From NCBI RefSeq assembly GCF_000154465.1, contig NZ_DS499581.1, positions 163,615 through 227,614 on the forward strand: 64,000 nucleotides of DNA, given 5' to 3'. This DNA is from Alistipes putredinis DSM 17216. Its GTDB lineage: Bacteria; Bacteroidota; Bacteroidia; Bacteroidales; Rikenellaceae. How positions within the stretch are numbered: the stretch's first letter is position 1; every line of letters begins with the position of its first letter. A model generated the notes under the pieces. The model ran no database searches, was not told the origin of the DNA, and saw only the letters and a list, made by a program, of their open reading frames with translations. The translations under genes were made by a program, and so were the position numbers. Below, one piece after another: positions 18,780 to 27,516 of the stretch.

Positions 18780-19145
18780 CTCCCGATTCGGCCCAATATC
18801 CCTGTATAGTACTTCTCAACACAGACTTCCCGCCCTCCGGCTCCAGCAGGCGAGATCATCCGGCACACGGTTGCAACAGAGAGTGTGTGATCCAGCCCGG
18901 CTCGAACGACCGACTGCCGAAACGAATATCGGGCGTAGTAAGTTTCCCCACCCCGCAACGTGAAACGGGAAGGAGTCGGGAACCCGCCGGTCAGATTCGG
19001 CTCGCTACACTTTATCATCCTTGCAGCAAATAGGGGGGGGGCAGGCTCAAACGACCGACATTCGAAGCATACGCAGAGGACACTTGTGAACTCTACCATG
19101 CAAGGAATAGGAAAACAGAAAGTTAAGTTTGGATTAGCGCTCGGC
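18780..19145. other. Intergenic region with a G9 tract and a degenerate direct repeat
   Basis: 366 bases after tsaE with no supported gene. It holds a run of nine G (19033-19041) and two near-identical 16-mers, GGCTCGAACGACCGAC (18899-18914) and GGCTCAAACGACCGAC (19044-19059), about 145 bases apart. A possible -7 box TAAGTTTG lies near 19124. No terminator is obvious after tsaE. Confidence 0.55.
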
Positions 19146-19234
19146 TTTCACTATCTTTGACATAGTCTTAGATAGGATGCGCCTCGGAAAACCGGGAACA
19201 AGATCCCGTTTTCTCCCAGTTTTCACTATCTTTG
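19146..19234 (+). repeat. Promoter-hairpin-promoter element, copy 2
   Basis: 89-base second copy of the element at 16701-16788. The terminal 14-mers TTTCACTATCTTTG are at 19146-19159 and 19221-19234. The internal CGGGA / TCCCG hairpin is kept while its loop differs (ACAAGA here, CAGGT in copy 1), and TTTTCTCCC follows. The downstream -7 box lies about 97 bases before the ATG of the SRPBCC-like gene. Confidence 0.85.
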
Positions 19235-19331
19235 GCCCCGAAAAATAAGGGCTTCGAAAAACGGTCGCCCGGGAAAAGCGAAAAATTTGCAAAAAAAGAC
19301 AACCGCCGCTTTTGACGACAAACACACGACA

Positions 19332-19745
19332 ATGGAAAAATACGAATCGAAACACCAACAGATACTCCGCTCGGCGGAACAGATTTATACGGTCATCAGC
19401 CGCTTCGACAATCTCACTCCTGCGGTGCAGGACAAGGTCGAAGAGTGGCGGGCCGACGAAAACAGTTGTTCATTCAAAGTCAAGGGCTTCACCGTCAATC
19501 TGCAAATCGTGGCCAAGGAAGCTCCCAAATACGTCAAGATACAGAGCGGCGAAGACGGCGTTCCCATCGACTTCACCTTCTGGATCCAGTTGCAGCCGGC
19601 AGGTCCCTACGATACCCGCATGCGGCTGGTGCTGCACGCGGAACTGAATATGATGATGCGTATGATGATCGGAGGCAAGCTCCAAAAAGCGCTCGACCAA
19701 ATCGCCGAAGCCATGGCCAAAGCCATGAACGGCAGCGCGATGTAA
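19332..19745 (+). CDS. Small SRPBCC/START-like protein
   Basis: 137 residues with an alternating beta-strand pattern and a long C-terminal helix (KLQKALDQIAEAMAKAMNG), consistent with the SRPBCC (Bet v1/START) hydrophobic-ligand fold. The opening KHQQILRSAEQIYTVISRFDN is the usual first strand and helix of such proteins. The ATG at 19332 is preferred over an upstream TTG at 19287, because the upstream codons are low-complexity and not family-like. No ligand is known. It has its own repeat-borne promoter and a strong terminator. Confidence 0.75.
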   Translation: MEKYESKHQQILRSAEQIYTVISRFDNLTPAVQDKVEEWRADENSCSFKVKGFTVNLQIVAKEAPKYVKIQSGEDGVPIDFTFWIQLQPAGPYDTRMRLVLHAELNMMMRMMIGGKLQKALDQIAEAMAKAMNGSAM

Positions 19746-19768
19746 TACCGATGTAATACCAAATACCC

Positions 19769-19807
19769 AACGAAAAACCCGGTGCGATCTGCACCGGGTT
19801 TTTCGTT
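19769..19807. terminator. Bidirectional terminator
   Basis: Perfect 17-bp stem AACGAAAAACCCGGTGC / GCACCGGGTTTTTCGTT, loop GATCT. It serves the SRPBCC-like gene on the plus strand and possibly the NUDIX gene on the minus strand. Confidence 0.93.
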
Positions 19808-19951
19808 GATACCCTCGTTCCGGACAATACCGCAGTCTGAAACCGATACGGCAAGGCAAATTATCAGGCTGGAACCGCCTGTCCCGGACAGGCCGCGACA
19901 TCGGGCCGGCAGAAAAATCGTCCTCTATCTATCCGGCACGAAAAGCGACCT

Positions 19952-20551
19952 CTATTTTTCCAAACATTCGAACACCCGGCGCACCGTAGGAAACATCCCT
20001 TCGAGCCGATCTTTCAGTTCGGCGGCCGGACACCACGCAGCCACATCGATTCCCTCTTCCCGCTGAGGTTTAAGGGCTCGGCTCGAAGAAACGCGCATTT
20101 CGAACCAGTGCGTAGCCTTGAGCTCCCACCGCCCGTGCATATAATAGGCATGCAACGTCCGGCAAAGGAAGCGAACCACCTCCGCACCCACAGCTCCCGT
20201 TTCCTCGGCGACTTCGCGCACGGCACATTCCGCCGTACTTTCGCCCGGCTCCACATGTCCTTTGGGCAAATCCCAGCGCCCGTTGCGGTGAATCATCAAA
20301 TATTCGCCGCGATCGTTCACTACCACGCCGCCCGCAGCCTCGACAGCAGCGAATTCCTGCCGGAAGAGGGAAAACGCCTGCTCGGGATCGGGCGTACAAA
20401 CCGCAACCTCATTGTGAGTTTCCAGAAAATTAAGTATCTTCGTCCGGGAAATACGCCCGCCCTGCGGAAGATCGACGGCAAAAAAACGTGCCGGCGACGT
20501 TTCATCGGTAAAAATCAGAGTTTTATCTGCAAAATATAGATAGATACGCAT
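19952..20551 (-). CDS. NUDIX hydrolase
   Basis: 199 residues. The complete Nudix box (GHVEPGESTAECAVREVAEE followed by TG) lies near residue 115, so it hydrolyses a nucleoside diphosphate linked to another moiety; the substrate is unknown. About 85 residues precede the Nudix fold and may be a small separate domain. The frame is open to 20575, but a minus-strand -7 box at 20573-20580 places transcription start near 20566, so the ATG at 20551 (MRIYLYF) is the workable start. Confidence 0.88.
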   Translation of the reverse strand: MRIYLYFADKTLIFTDETSPARFFAVDLPQGGRISRTKILNFLETHNEVAVCTPDPEQAFSLFRQEFAAVEAAGGVVVNDRGEYLMIHRNGRWDLPKGHVEPGESTAECAVREVAEETGAVGAEVVRFLCRTLHAYYMHGRWELKATHWFEMRVSSSRALKPQREEGIDVAAWCPAAELKDRLEGMFPTVRRVFECLEK

Positions 20552-20572
20552 AAAAATCGCTATTGACAAGCG

Positions 20573-20580
20573 CAAATTTA
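20573..20580 (-). promoter_or_regulatory. -7 promoter box for the NUDIX gene
   Basis: The minus strand reads TAAATTTG (TAnnTTTG). It decides the start codon of the NUDIX gene by excluding the upstream ATG at 20575. Confidence 0.65.
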
Positions 20581-20613
20581 AGTATAAATCATATGAAGTA
20601 AACCCGATCTCAA

Positions 20614-22752
20614 ATGAAAAATTTATTCCTCTTTATGGCAATTACGCTCGTGGGACTCGGCGGATGCAGTGAAAAGCGCTCCCAGCCCCTCGCTATCGAC
20701 AACTCGCTCACCCAGGAGGAGATCGCCGCCGGCGTTCTCTCGCCCGAAGTGATGTGGAAAATGGGCCGCGTAGGACTGGCCTCGCTCTCGCCCGACGCCA
20801 GTCGGCTGCTCTACACCGTCACCTGGTACAATATGCAGGAGAACCGGGGCGTTACGGCGATCTACGTTCGTGACGCCGCCAGCGGCGAAGTCGCCCAGCT
20901 GACCGACTTCTCGTCGAACAACTCCGATCCGAAATGGAATGCCGACGGCAGCAAGATCTACTTCCTGTCCGACCGCAGCGGAAGTTCGCAAATCTGGGAA
21001 ATGGCTGCCGACGGACAAAATCCCCGCCAGCTTTCGAAACTCGACAAGGACATCGAAGGGTTCGGCGTAAATCCTGCGGGTGACAAAGTCTTTTATGTAC
21101 AGGGCGTACAGGTCGCCGACCGCAAGTCGTCCGACATCCACCCGGACATGGCCGAATCGAAAGCCCGCGTTTACGACGACCTGATGTGCCGCCACTGGGA
21201 CCGCTGGGATGAAGGCGAATACCGCCACATCTTCATCGCGGAGCTGACCTCCGGCGGCATCGGGAAGGGCGTGGACATCATCGGCGAAGGTGCGGAGTGG
21301 GACACTCCGCTGGCACCCTATTTCGATATGTCCGAAATCGCGTGGGCTCCGGACGGCACCCGACTCGCATACACCTGCAAACCGCTGACAGGTGCGAAAT
21401 ACGCCGTTTCGACCGACTCGGACATTTTCGTCTATGACACGGAGACAGGCGCCACGACCAACATCTGCAAGGGACTCACCCCCATCTCCGGTCACGATGC
21501 GGCAGCCAAAACCGAACTGCCTTTCGTCGGCTACGACAAATACCCCGTATTCTCGCCCGACGGCACCAAAATCGCATTCCGTTCGCAGCGTCGTGCGGGC
21601 AATGAAGCCGACAAGGAGCGTCTGATGGTCTGGAATTCCGAAACGGGCCTGGTGAAGGAACTCACGAAGAATTTCGACTACAACGCTACCAACGTCATCT
21701 GGGACGGCAGCGAAGCGCTTTGGTTCCTCGCGCCGATGGAGGCTACGCACCAGCTCTGCCGCGTGGACATGAACGGCAACGTTTCCGTACTGACCCGGGG
21801 CGATCACGACATCAACGCCGTATCGATCGCAAACGGCAAGGCCGTAGCCGATATCTGCACGATCTCTTCGCCCTCGGAGCTCTATGAAATCGACCTGAAA
21901 GACGGAGCCATCACGCAGCTCACGTTCATCAACCAGCCGATCCTCGACAAGATCCGCCTTGGCAAAGTCGAGAAACGCTGGGTGGAAACCACCGACGGCA
22001 AACAGATGCTGACGTGGGTAATCCTGCCGCCCGATTTCGACCCTGCGAAGAAATACCCGACGCTGCTCTACTGCGAAGGCGGTCCGCAAAGCGTCGTATC
22101 GCAATTCTGGAGCTACCGCTGGAACTTCCAGCTCATGGCCGCCAACGGCTACATCGTCGTCGCCCCCAACCGCCGGGGCGTGCCTTCGTTCGGACAGGAG
22201 TGGCTCGACCAGATCTCGGGCGACTACTCGGGCCAGAATATCCGCGACTACCTCTCGGCTATCGACGACGTCGCCAAGGAGCCCTGGGTGGACAAGGACC
22301 GCCTGGGCTGCGTCGGCGCTTCGTACGGCGGTTATTCGGTCTATTTCCTGGCCGGACACCACGACGGACGCTTCAAGGCTTTCATCTCCCACTGCGGTAT
22401 CTTCGACTTCGAAGCCATGTACGGATCGACCGAGGAGCTTTTCTTCCTGAACAACGACTACGGAGGCCCCTACTGGGACAAGCAGAACGCGACGGCCATG
22501 CGTACCTATGCTAACTCGCCCCACAAGTTCGTCGATAAGTGGGATACGCCGATTATGATCATCACCGGCGAACTCGACTTCCGCATCCCCTATACGCAGT
22601 CGCTCGAAGCCTTCACAGCAGCACGTCTGCACGGTATCGACGCCCGTCTGGTCGAATTCGAAGACGAAGACCACCAGGTGATGAAGCCCCAGAACTCGGT
22701 GGTTTGGAACCGCGAATTTTTCGGCTGGCTCGACAAATACCTGAAAAAATAG
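20614..22752 (+). CDS. DPP5-like dipeptidyl peptidase (S9 family), lipoprotein
   Basis: Exopeptidase releasing dipeptides from peptides in the periplasm or at the surface. 712 residues. Signal peptide with lipobox (VGLGGCSEK), an N-terminal beta-propeller (TolB/WD40-like, about 50-430), then the S9 alpha/beta-hydrolase domain with catalytic Ser570 (GASYGGYS), Asp655 (GELDFRIPY) and His687 (EDEDHQV). The sequence resembles Porphyromonas DPP5 closely, including LTWVILPPDFD and the APNRRGVPSFGQ stretch. Monocistronic with a strong terminator. Together with OPT and PepT it suggests peptide feeding. Confidence 0.93.
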   Translation: MKNLFLFMAITLVGLGGCSEKRSQPLAIDNSLTQEEIAAGVLSPEVMWKMGRVGLASLSPDASRLLYTVTWYNMQENRGVTAIYVRDAASGEVAQLTDFSSNNSDPKWNADGSKIYFLSDRSGSSQIWEMAADGQNPRQLSKLDKDIEGFGVNPAGDKVFYVQGVQVADRKSSDIHPDMAESKARVYDDLMCRHWDRWDEGEYRHIFIAELTSGGIGKGVDIIGEGAEWDTPLAPYFDMSEIAWAPDGTRLAYTCKPLTGAKYAVSTDSDIFVYDTETGATTNICKGLTPISGHDAAAKTELPFVGYDKYPVFSPDGTKIAFRSQRRAGNEADKERLMVWNSETGLVKELTKNFDYNATNVIWDGSEALWFLAPMEATHQLCRVDMNGNVSVLTRGDHDINAVSIANGKAVADICTISSPSELYEIDLKDGAITQLTFINQPILDKIRLGKVEKRWVETTDGKQMLTWVILPPDFDPAKKYPTLLYCEGGPQSVVSQFWSYRWNFQLMAANGYIVVAPNRRGVPSFGQEWLDQISGDYSGQNIRDYLSAIDDVAKEPWVDKDRLGCVGASYGGYSVYFLAGHHDGRFKAFISHCGIFDFEAMYGSTEELFFLNNDYGGPYWDKQNATAMRTYANSPHKFVDKWDTPIMIITGELDFRIPYTQSLEAFTAARLHGIDARLVEFEDEDHQVMKPQNSVVWNREFFGWLDKYLKK

Positions 22753-22774
22753 CGTTTTTCAACCGTTTCGATGC

Positions 22775-22814
22775 GAACGGCGGCCTTCTTCCGGGAAGGC
22801 CGCCGTTCTATTTT
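22775..22814 (+). terminator. Terminator after the DPP5-like gene
   Basis: Perfect 13-bp stem GAACGGCGGCCTT / AAGGCCGCCGTTC with an 8-base loop, followed by TATTTTCC. Confidence 0.9.
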
Positions 22815-22875
22815 CCACAACGGAATCGGAAGCCATTGATAAAAAAAGCGTATTGGTGACAACTTTTCCGTCGCT

Positions 22876-22918
22876 CGTTGAATTTATTTTTTTTCATGTT
22901 CCGCAAACTATAATTTTG
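22876..22918 (+). promoter_or_regulatory. Promoter with shared upstream box, unit 1 of the surface cluster
   Basis: The box CGTTGAATTTATTT (22876-22889) begins exactly 35 bases before the -7 box TAATTTTG (22911-22918). The same box at the same distance occurs upstream of unit 2 (25621-25663). An AACTTT just upstream (about 15 bases) is also shared. Confidence 0.75.
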
Positions 22919-22946
22919 ACTTCGAACTTAAAATCAGATAAGCATT

Positions 22947-23093
22947 ATGGAAACAACCAAGACGCTTCGCAAGTATGTGACCCCCAGCATCGGGGTTTTG
23001 GACATCCGCATAGAGCGCGGATTCGGCGACTCTTTCCCGGGCGGCACCGTAGAACCTATGTCGTACAACGACGCAACGAACGACAGTTACTAA
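22947..23093 (+). CDS. 48-residue peptide of unknown function heading the lipoprotein unit
   Basis: Complete ATG-to-TAA frame: METTKTLRKYVTPSIGVLDI, then RIERGFGDSFPGGTVEP and a polar tail ending DATNDSY. It has no signal peptide or membrane segment. The opening (basic, KYVTPSI.VLDI) resembles short unassigned Bacteroidetes peptides found near surface-protein loci. It starts 29 bases after a -7 box and ends 17 bases before the lipoprotein ATG, so it is the first cistron of that transcript. It has no Gly-Gly leader site of known bacteroidetal peptide precursors. Function not recognised. Confidence 0.7.
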   Translation: METTKTLRKYVTPSIGVLDIRIERGFGDSFPGGTVEPMSYNDATNDSY

Positions 23094-23110
23094 TTAAAAC
23101 CATCGAACTT

Positions 23111-25495
23111 ATGAACCGCATAATCAATACCCTTGCCCTCGCAACGGCCGGACTGGTTCTCCTCTGCGGATGCTCCGCCGATCCTGCGACGGATGAAGCC
23201 GCTCCGGGAGGGAACGACGGAAAAACCGTCCCTGTCTCTTTCGCCGCCGAACTGCCGGCAACCCGTGCGACGATCGAAATCGGCGACGACCGTTTCAACG
23301 GCGCCTGGGAGGTCGATATCGACAAACTCGGCATACACGCAACGCTGAACGGCGTCGCGCAAATCAACAAACCCTTCGTCTTTTCGAGCGAAGGCATTTT
23401 CAAAGGTGAACTCACTCCGGGAACCGGCGCCTGGACCTACCTGGCCTATTATCCCCACGGAGAGCAATCCCTGAACGGCACGTCGGCCACCATTCCTTTC
23501 GGCAATACCCGCATCCAGAAGGGCGGAACCTACAACAGCCTGTTCGACATTCTGATAGCACCCGCACAAACTACGGCCAATTCAGCGGAAGGCGTCGATG
23601 ACAGCGGCGAAAGGATCCGCTTCAATATGCAGCGGCTGACGTCGATCCTGGATTTCGACCTGACCAATTCGACCTCCGACCCGATTCGCTGCGTGCTGCT
23701 GACGGCGGAAAGCGACGATTTCCTGTCGGCCAAATCCCTGAATTTCGACCTGGCACAAGGAGAGGCCGCCGCACCCGCACTCGACACGGAAGAACGGTCG
23801 AAGTCGATTCTGATAAACTTCGACGGCGGGTCTGCATCGGCCGCAGCTCAACTGGACGCCTTCTTCAATGTCCTGCCGGGCAATTACAACCTGAATCTGG
23901 ACATCATCACCGCCACCAAACAGATGGCCTCCGTAAAGATCGACCGTACCGACAAGCCGTTCGAGGCGGGTGTCCTCTACAAGAAAGAGGTCGGCACGCT
24001 GACCCCCTCCGCCATTCCTGCCCCGTCGCTCGACTGGCCCGACCAGGACATCGACGCCACGCATGAAATCACGGTAGGGCCGGACCAGTCGCTCACCTAC
24101 CCCGCAGCCATCGACATCACGGTACCGGGCGGTATCGCCGAACTGAAAGTCGAAATCGTTTCCGACGCCCTGAACTCGCTGGGGATACAAAACCTCGATC
24201 TGGTACACGAAACTTCGATCGCAGGAAGCATCCAATACAAAGACTTGGGTCTGAAATGCAGCACGGAGATCCAATATACGAAATCGACCGTATTCGACAT
24301 CACCAAGCTCGTCCCGATGATTGCGATGCTCCCCGATGCAATCGGCAACCACGTATTCAAGGTGTCCGTTACCGACCTGGCCGGCCAGACGACCGTACAG
24401 GACCTGACCTTCCATTACGGCCAGGTAACGCTCGAAACCGCCGACCTGTGGCAAAATACCGCAACGCTGAAAATCGTCCCCTCCGCAACGGCCGCGAGCG
24501 CGACGCTCGAATACAAGCGCAGCACCGACGACGCCTGGCAGCAGGCGACCGTTTCCGACAACGGCAACGGCACTTTCACGGCCGCGATCGAGCCGACCTG
24601 GAGTTCATCGACCAACGAAATGGGTAAAACCGTTTACGAACCGGACTATGCCACCGGCGTTTTCGCAGGTACGACCTACGATTACCGCTTGAAGCTGGAC
24701 GGTACAGAAAAGGAAACCGGCCGCTTCACGACGGCCAAAGGCGATGTAATTCCCAACGCGGACATGTCGGAATGGAGTACTGTTTCCCGGGCAGGTCTGT
24801 CCGGAAGCAAAGACGTTCCCTACCCCAATAAAACCGGAGATTCTTTCTGGGACTGCGGCAATAACGGCATCACGACAGATTTGTGTTCTTCTACCACGGA
24901 TAAATTCGGCGCAGCGGCACCCGCAGCGAAACTGCAGAGCAAAAATATGTTCGTCCTGGCTGCAGGCAATCTCTTTACCGGGAGTTTCAACTATGCCAGC
25001 ATGACCGGTACGGTGAAATTCGGCAGCAAATACACCTACACGGCACGTCCCAAGGCTTTGCGCGTAAAATATCACGCCACGACCGGCGACATCGACATCG
25101 TGCGATCGCAAAATCCGGCCCCCGGTGTGGCCAAGGGCGATCCTGACAAATGCCGTATCTTCGTGGCGATCGTGGACTGGTCCCAGCCCCACACGGTCGT
25201 TTCGGGAACCGGCTCGACCACGGGAGCCTGGGATCCGGCCAACGGAGCGGACGTCGTATCGGAAGCAGGTAAAGTCGTCGGCTACGGCTCGATGTGGATC
25301 GATCAAAGCACCCCCGGCGATGCCTTGGTTTCTTCCGAAGACGCACTCAAAATCCATTGGTACGAAGAGAAAGCTCCGGCTCCCACAGGGAACTACACGA
25401 TCGTGATCTCATGCGCCGCGAATGCCTACGGCGACTACATGACGGGCTACTCGAAAGCCTGCCTCTATGTCGATGACTTCGAATGGGTATATTAA
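23111..25495 (+). CDS. Fimbrillin-like lipoprotein with C-terminal PCMD domain
   Basis: 794 residues. The frame is open further upstream, but the ATG at 23111 gives a lipoprotein signal peptide (LVLLCGCSAD). Order: fimbrillin (Mfa-like) domain, about 25-300, starting VPVSFAAELPATRATIE; a middle beta domain related to the one in the 28331 protein (IAELKVEIVSDALNSLGI); an Ig/Fn3-like segment; and a C-terminal putative carbohydrate-metabolism (PCMD) domain with AAGNLFTGSF and the closing VDDFEWVY. Probably surface-exposed. A carbohydrate link is suggested only by the domain name. Unit ends at a strong hairpin. Confidence 0.82.
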   Translation: MNRIINTLALATAGLVLLCGCSADPATDEAAPGGNDGKTVPVSFAAELPATRATIEIGDDRFNGAWEVDIDKLGIHATLNGVAQINKPFVFSSEGIFKGELTPGTGAWTYLAYYPHGEQSLNGTSATIPFGNTRIQKGGTYNSLFDILIAPAQTTANSAEGVDDSGERIRFNMQRLTSILDFDLTNSTSDPIRCVLLTAESDDFLSAKSLNFDLAQGEAAAPALDTEERSKSILINFDGGSASAAAQLDAFFNVLPGNYNLNLDIITATKQMASVKIDRTDKPFEAGVLYKKEVGTLTPSAIPAPSLDWPDQDIDATHEITVGPDQSLTYPAAIDITVPGGIAELKVEIVSDALNSLGIQNLDLVHETSIAGSIQYKDLGLKCSTEIQYTKSTVFDITKLVPMIAMLPDAIGNHVFKVSVTDLAGQTTVQDLTFHYGQVTLETADLWQNTATLKIVPSATAASATLEYKRSTDDAWQQATVSDNGNGTFTAAIEPTWSSSTNEMGKTVYEPDYATGVFAGTTYDYRLKLDGTEKETGRFTTAKGDVIPNADMSEWSTVSRAGLSGSKDVPYPNKTGDSFWDCGNNGITTDLCSSTTDKFGAAAPAAKLQSKNMFVLAAGNLFTGSFNYASMTGTVKFGSKYTYTARPKALRVKYHATTGDIDIVRSQNPAPGVAKGDPDKCRIFVAIVDWSQPHTVVSGTGSTTGAWDPANGADVVSEAGKVVGYGSMWIDQSTPGDALVSSEDALKIHWYEEKAPAPTGNYTIVISCAANAYGDYMTGYSKACLYVDDFEWVY

Positions 25496-25513
25496 CTCCA
25501 TTCAGCGATATTC

Positions 25514-25550
25514 CGTCAAATACCTCCTTGGAATAAGGAGGTATTTGACG
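25514..25550 (+). terminator. Terminator of surface unit 1
   Basis: Perfect 16-bp stem CGTCAAATACCTCCTT / AAGGAGGTATTTGACG, loop GGAAT. The T tract is weak (TTAATT), but the position between two promoter-bearing units supports termination. Confidence 0.85.
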
Positions 25551-25620
25551 TTAATTCCACGCTGTTATCTCAAACAAAACGCCCGTAAAACCGGGGATTC
25601 GTGATGAACTTTACCCGTTT

Positions 25621-25663
25621 CGTTGAATTTATTTCCATTATAGAAAAAACCCGTCTATTTTTG
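25621..25663 (+). promoter_or_regulatory. Promoter with shared upstream box, unit 2 of the surface cluster
   Basis: CGTTGAATTTATTT at 25621-25634 lies 35 bases before the -7 box TATTTTTG (25656-25663), the same box and spacing as at 22876. The intervening sequence is otherwise different. Confidence 0.75.
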
Positions 25664-25696
25664 TGAAAATTGTGAATATCATTCACTAACTGTCTT

Positions 25697-27496
25697 ATGG
25701 CGAAAAAACATCGGATCCTTCTCCCTGTACTGGCGCTGCTTCTGATCGGCGCCTGCTCCCGCAACGAGGAAATCGAGCAGCCGACTTCTCCGTCCGGCGG
25801 AGTCGAAGTCGCCATTTTGTGCGACAACACGAAAGAACCGCAGGTTTACAGTCTGCCCGACGGTACCCGAACCTGGATCGACGACAACGACTGGGCTTCG
25901 ACCCGCTGGGACAAAAATGACAAGATCGCCCTTTGGGCGACCGCCGACGGCAGCAACTATACGCTCAACGCCCAGCATTTCTCGCTGGCCTACTTCACCC
26001 CCAGCTATTCGACCGCCGTTTTCAGCTCGACGGTCGCCGATATGCCGGCAGGAACCTATACCTACACGGCCGTCAGCCCGGTGCCCGAAAGCGTCAGCGG
26101 CACGCAGGTATCTTACCGGATCCCGGCAGAACAGACGGGCCGTTACGAAGGGAAATGGGATATTCTGGCCGCCGATCCGCTGACCGCCGACGCGCTTCCC
26201 CTGTTCGAACAGTCCGACCAAATGCTCGAAACTCCACCGTCGCACGCGCTGCGCTTCCGTCACAAATGCCACGCACTGCGAATCGAAGTCCCTGCAGGCC
26301 GCAACATCTGGGGCGAACCGATCACACGTCTGGTCATCGATTTCCCGACAGAAGTCGTCGGAACCGTTTCGTTCGACGCTGCCGATCCGTCGGCCCCAAT
26401 GTCCCTGACCGAAGGCTCGAAGAGCATCACGCTCGATCTGAATACCCCGCTGACGGACGAAGCCGAAAACTATGCCTGGGCCTTCATCAACCCCACGACG
26501 GTAAGCGGCGACATCTCTTTTACGGCCTATACAGCAAACGGATACCGTTCCCACACGCTCTCCGTCCCGATCGACCGCGAAATGGCGGCGGGACACATCA
26601 CCCCCATTACCTTGACGATCCCGACCGAGTTGCCGGTAAGCTATGTCGATTTTTCGGTCACGGGCGACTCCTCGAATCTGGGTGAAGAGCCTTACAACCT
26701 GATCGTCAAAGCTCCCGAAGGAATGACTTTCCGCGACGGGACGACCGAGCAGACCTTCCCCATCGACGAATCCAACAAATACACGGTGGCTTTCTACGGC
26801 GACCTTTACGGCGATCTGCTGGCTCAACAACCGTTGCAGGTCAGCTTCGAAACCGAAAATGCCCTCGTGCCGCAAAATGTAAGCGTCGCTTCGTTCACTC
26901 CCGGCGAACATCTGCCGATCGCACTCAAAATCCCGTACCTTCTTTCGGAAGATTTCGACGATAAAACCGATTTCGAATACAAAACAGAAGCTACGACATC
27001 CAATCCGGACGGTATCTCTCTGTCGCAGTACGGCTTTGACGAGGGTTGGACGGGAACCCGTCTTCAGGTTTCGCAAAAGGCGATGCGTATTTCCGTCCGA
27101 CACGAAACCATAGCCCAGTATCCGGGACGGCTCGACACTCCGCCGCTCGCCTATATCAAACCCGGAAAAACCGTAAAGCTGAAAGTGACCTTCAATGCCA
27201 ACAAGGACAACGACTATCTCTATTGCAGTTTCGGAACCCTCACGGATACGGCACCTAAAAAAGGTAACGACGGCCTCGAAAACACGCTGAAAGAACAGAT
27301 CGACAACCTCAATACACTGAGCGGCGTATCGTTCGGAAATATTCAGGGAGTATGCACCTGCGAAGTTCCCGCAGCAACGAATGCAACGCGCCTGTCGTGG
27401 CTGACTCAGAGAACATACAACCTCACCGGCAACGGATGGGTATCGAGAACTTGGTATATGTACCTCGACAACATCCGCGTAACCATCGTAAAATAA
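25697..27496 (+). CDS. Fimbrillin-like surface lipoprotein
   Basis: 599 residues. Lipobox LLLIGACSRN. The N-terminal half has fimbrillin-like features (DGTRTWIDD...WDKNDKIALWA, then ALRFRHKCHALRIEVPAG and ITFTAY-type strands). From about residue 415 a second domain begins (YLLSEDFDDKTDFEYKTEA) that looks like a jelly-roll, ending in LDNIRVTIVK as carbohydrate-binding-type modules often do. First gene of a seven-gene operon with short gaps of 5-31 bases. It could be a structural pilus subunit or a surface glycan-binding protein; no ligand can be assigned. Confidence 0.75.
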   Translation: MAKKHRILLPVLALLLIGACSRNEEIEQPTSPSGGVEVAILCDNTKEPQVYSLPDGTRTWIDDNDWASTRWDKNDKIALWATADGSNYTLNAQHFSLAYFTPSYSTAVFSSTVADMPAGTYTYTAVSPVPESVSGTQVSYRIPAEQTGRYEGKWDILAADPLTADALPLFEQSDQMLETPPSHALRFRHKCHALRIEVPAGRNIWGEPITRLVIDFPTEVVGTVSFDAADPSAPMSLTEGSKSITLDLNTPLTDEAENYAWAFINPTTVSGDISFTAYTANGYRSHTLSVPIDREMAAGHITPITLTIPTELPVSYVDFSVTGDSSNLGEEPYNLIVKAPEGMTFRDGTTEQTFPIDESNKYTVAFYGDLYGDLLAQQPLQVSFETENALVPQNVSVASFTPGEHLPIALKIPYLLSEDFDDKTDFEYKTEATTSNPDGISLSQYGFDEGWTGTRLQVSQKAMRISVRHETIAQYPGRLDTPPLAYIKPGKTVKLKVTFNANKDNDYLYCSFGTLTDTAPKKGNDGLENTLKEQIDNLNTLSGVSFGNIQGVCTCEVPAATNATRLSWLTQRTYNLTGNGWVSRTWYMYLDNIRVTIVK

Positions 27497-27516
27497 ACCT
27501 CCAAATCAATAACCCT

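Noticed and set aside
20623..22674. 683-codon open frame on the minus strand
   Set aside because: It is antisense to the DPP5-like peptidase, whose catalytic triad is intact on the plus strand.
22853..23110. Upstream extension of the 23111 lipoprotein frame
   Set aside because: It crosses the promoter and the 48-residue peptide gene in another frame and would hide the lipoprotein signal peptide.
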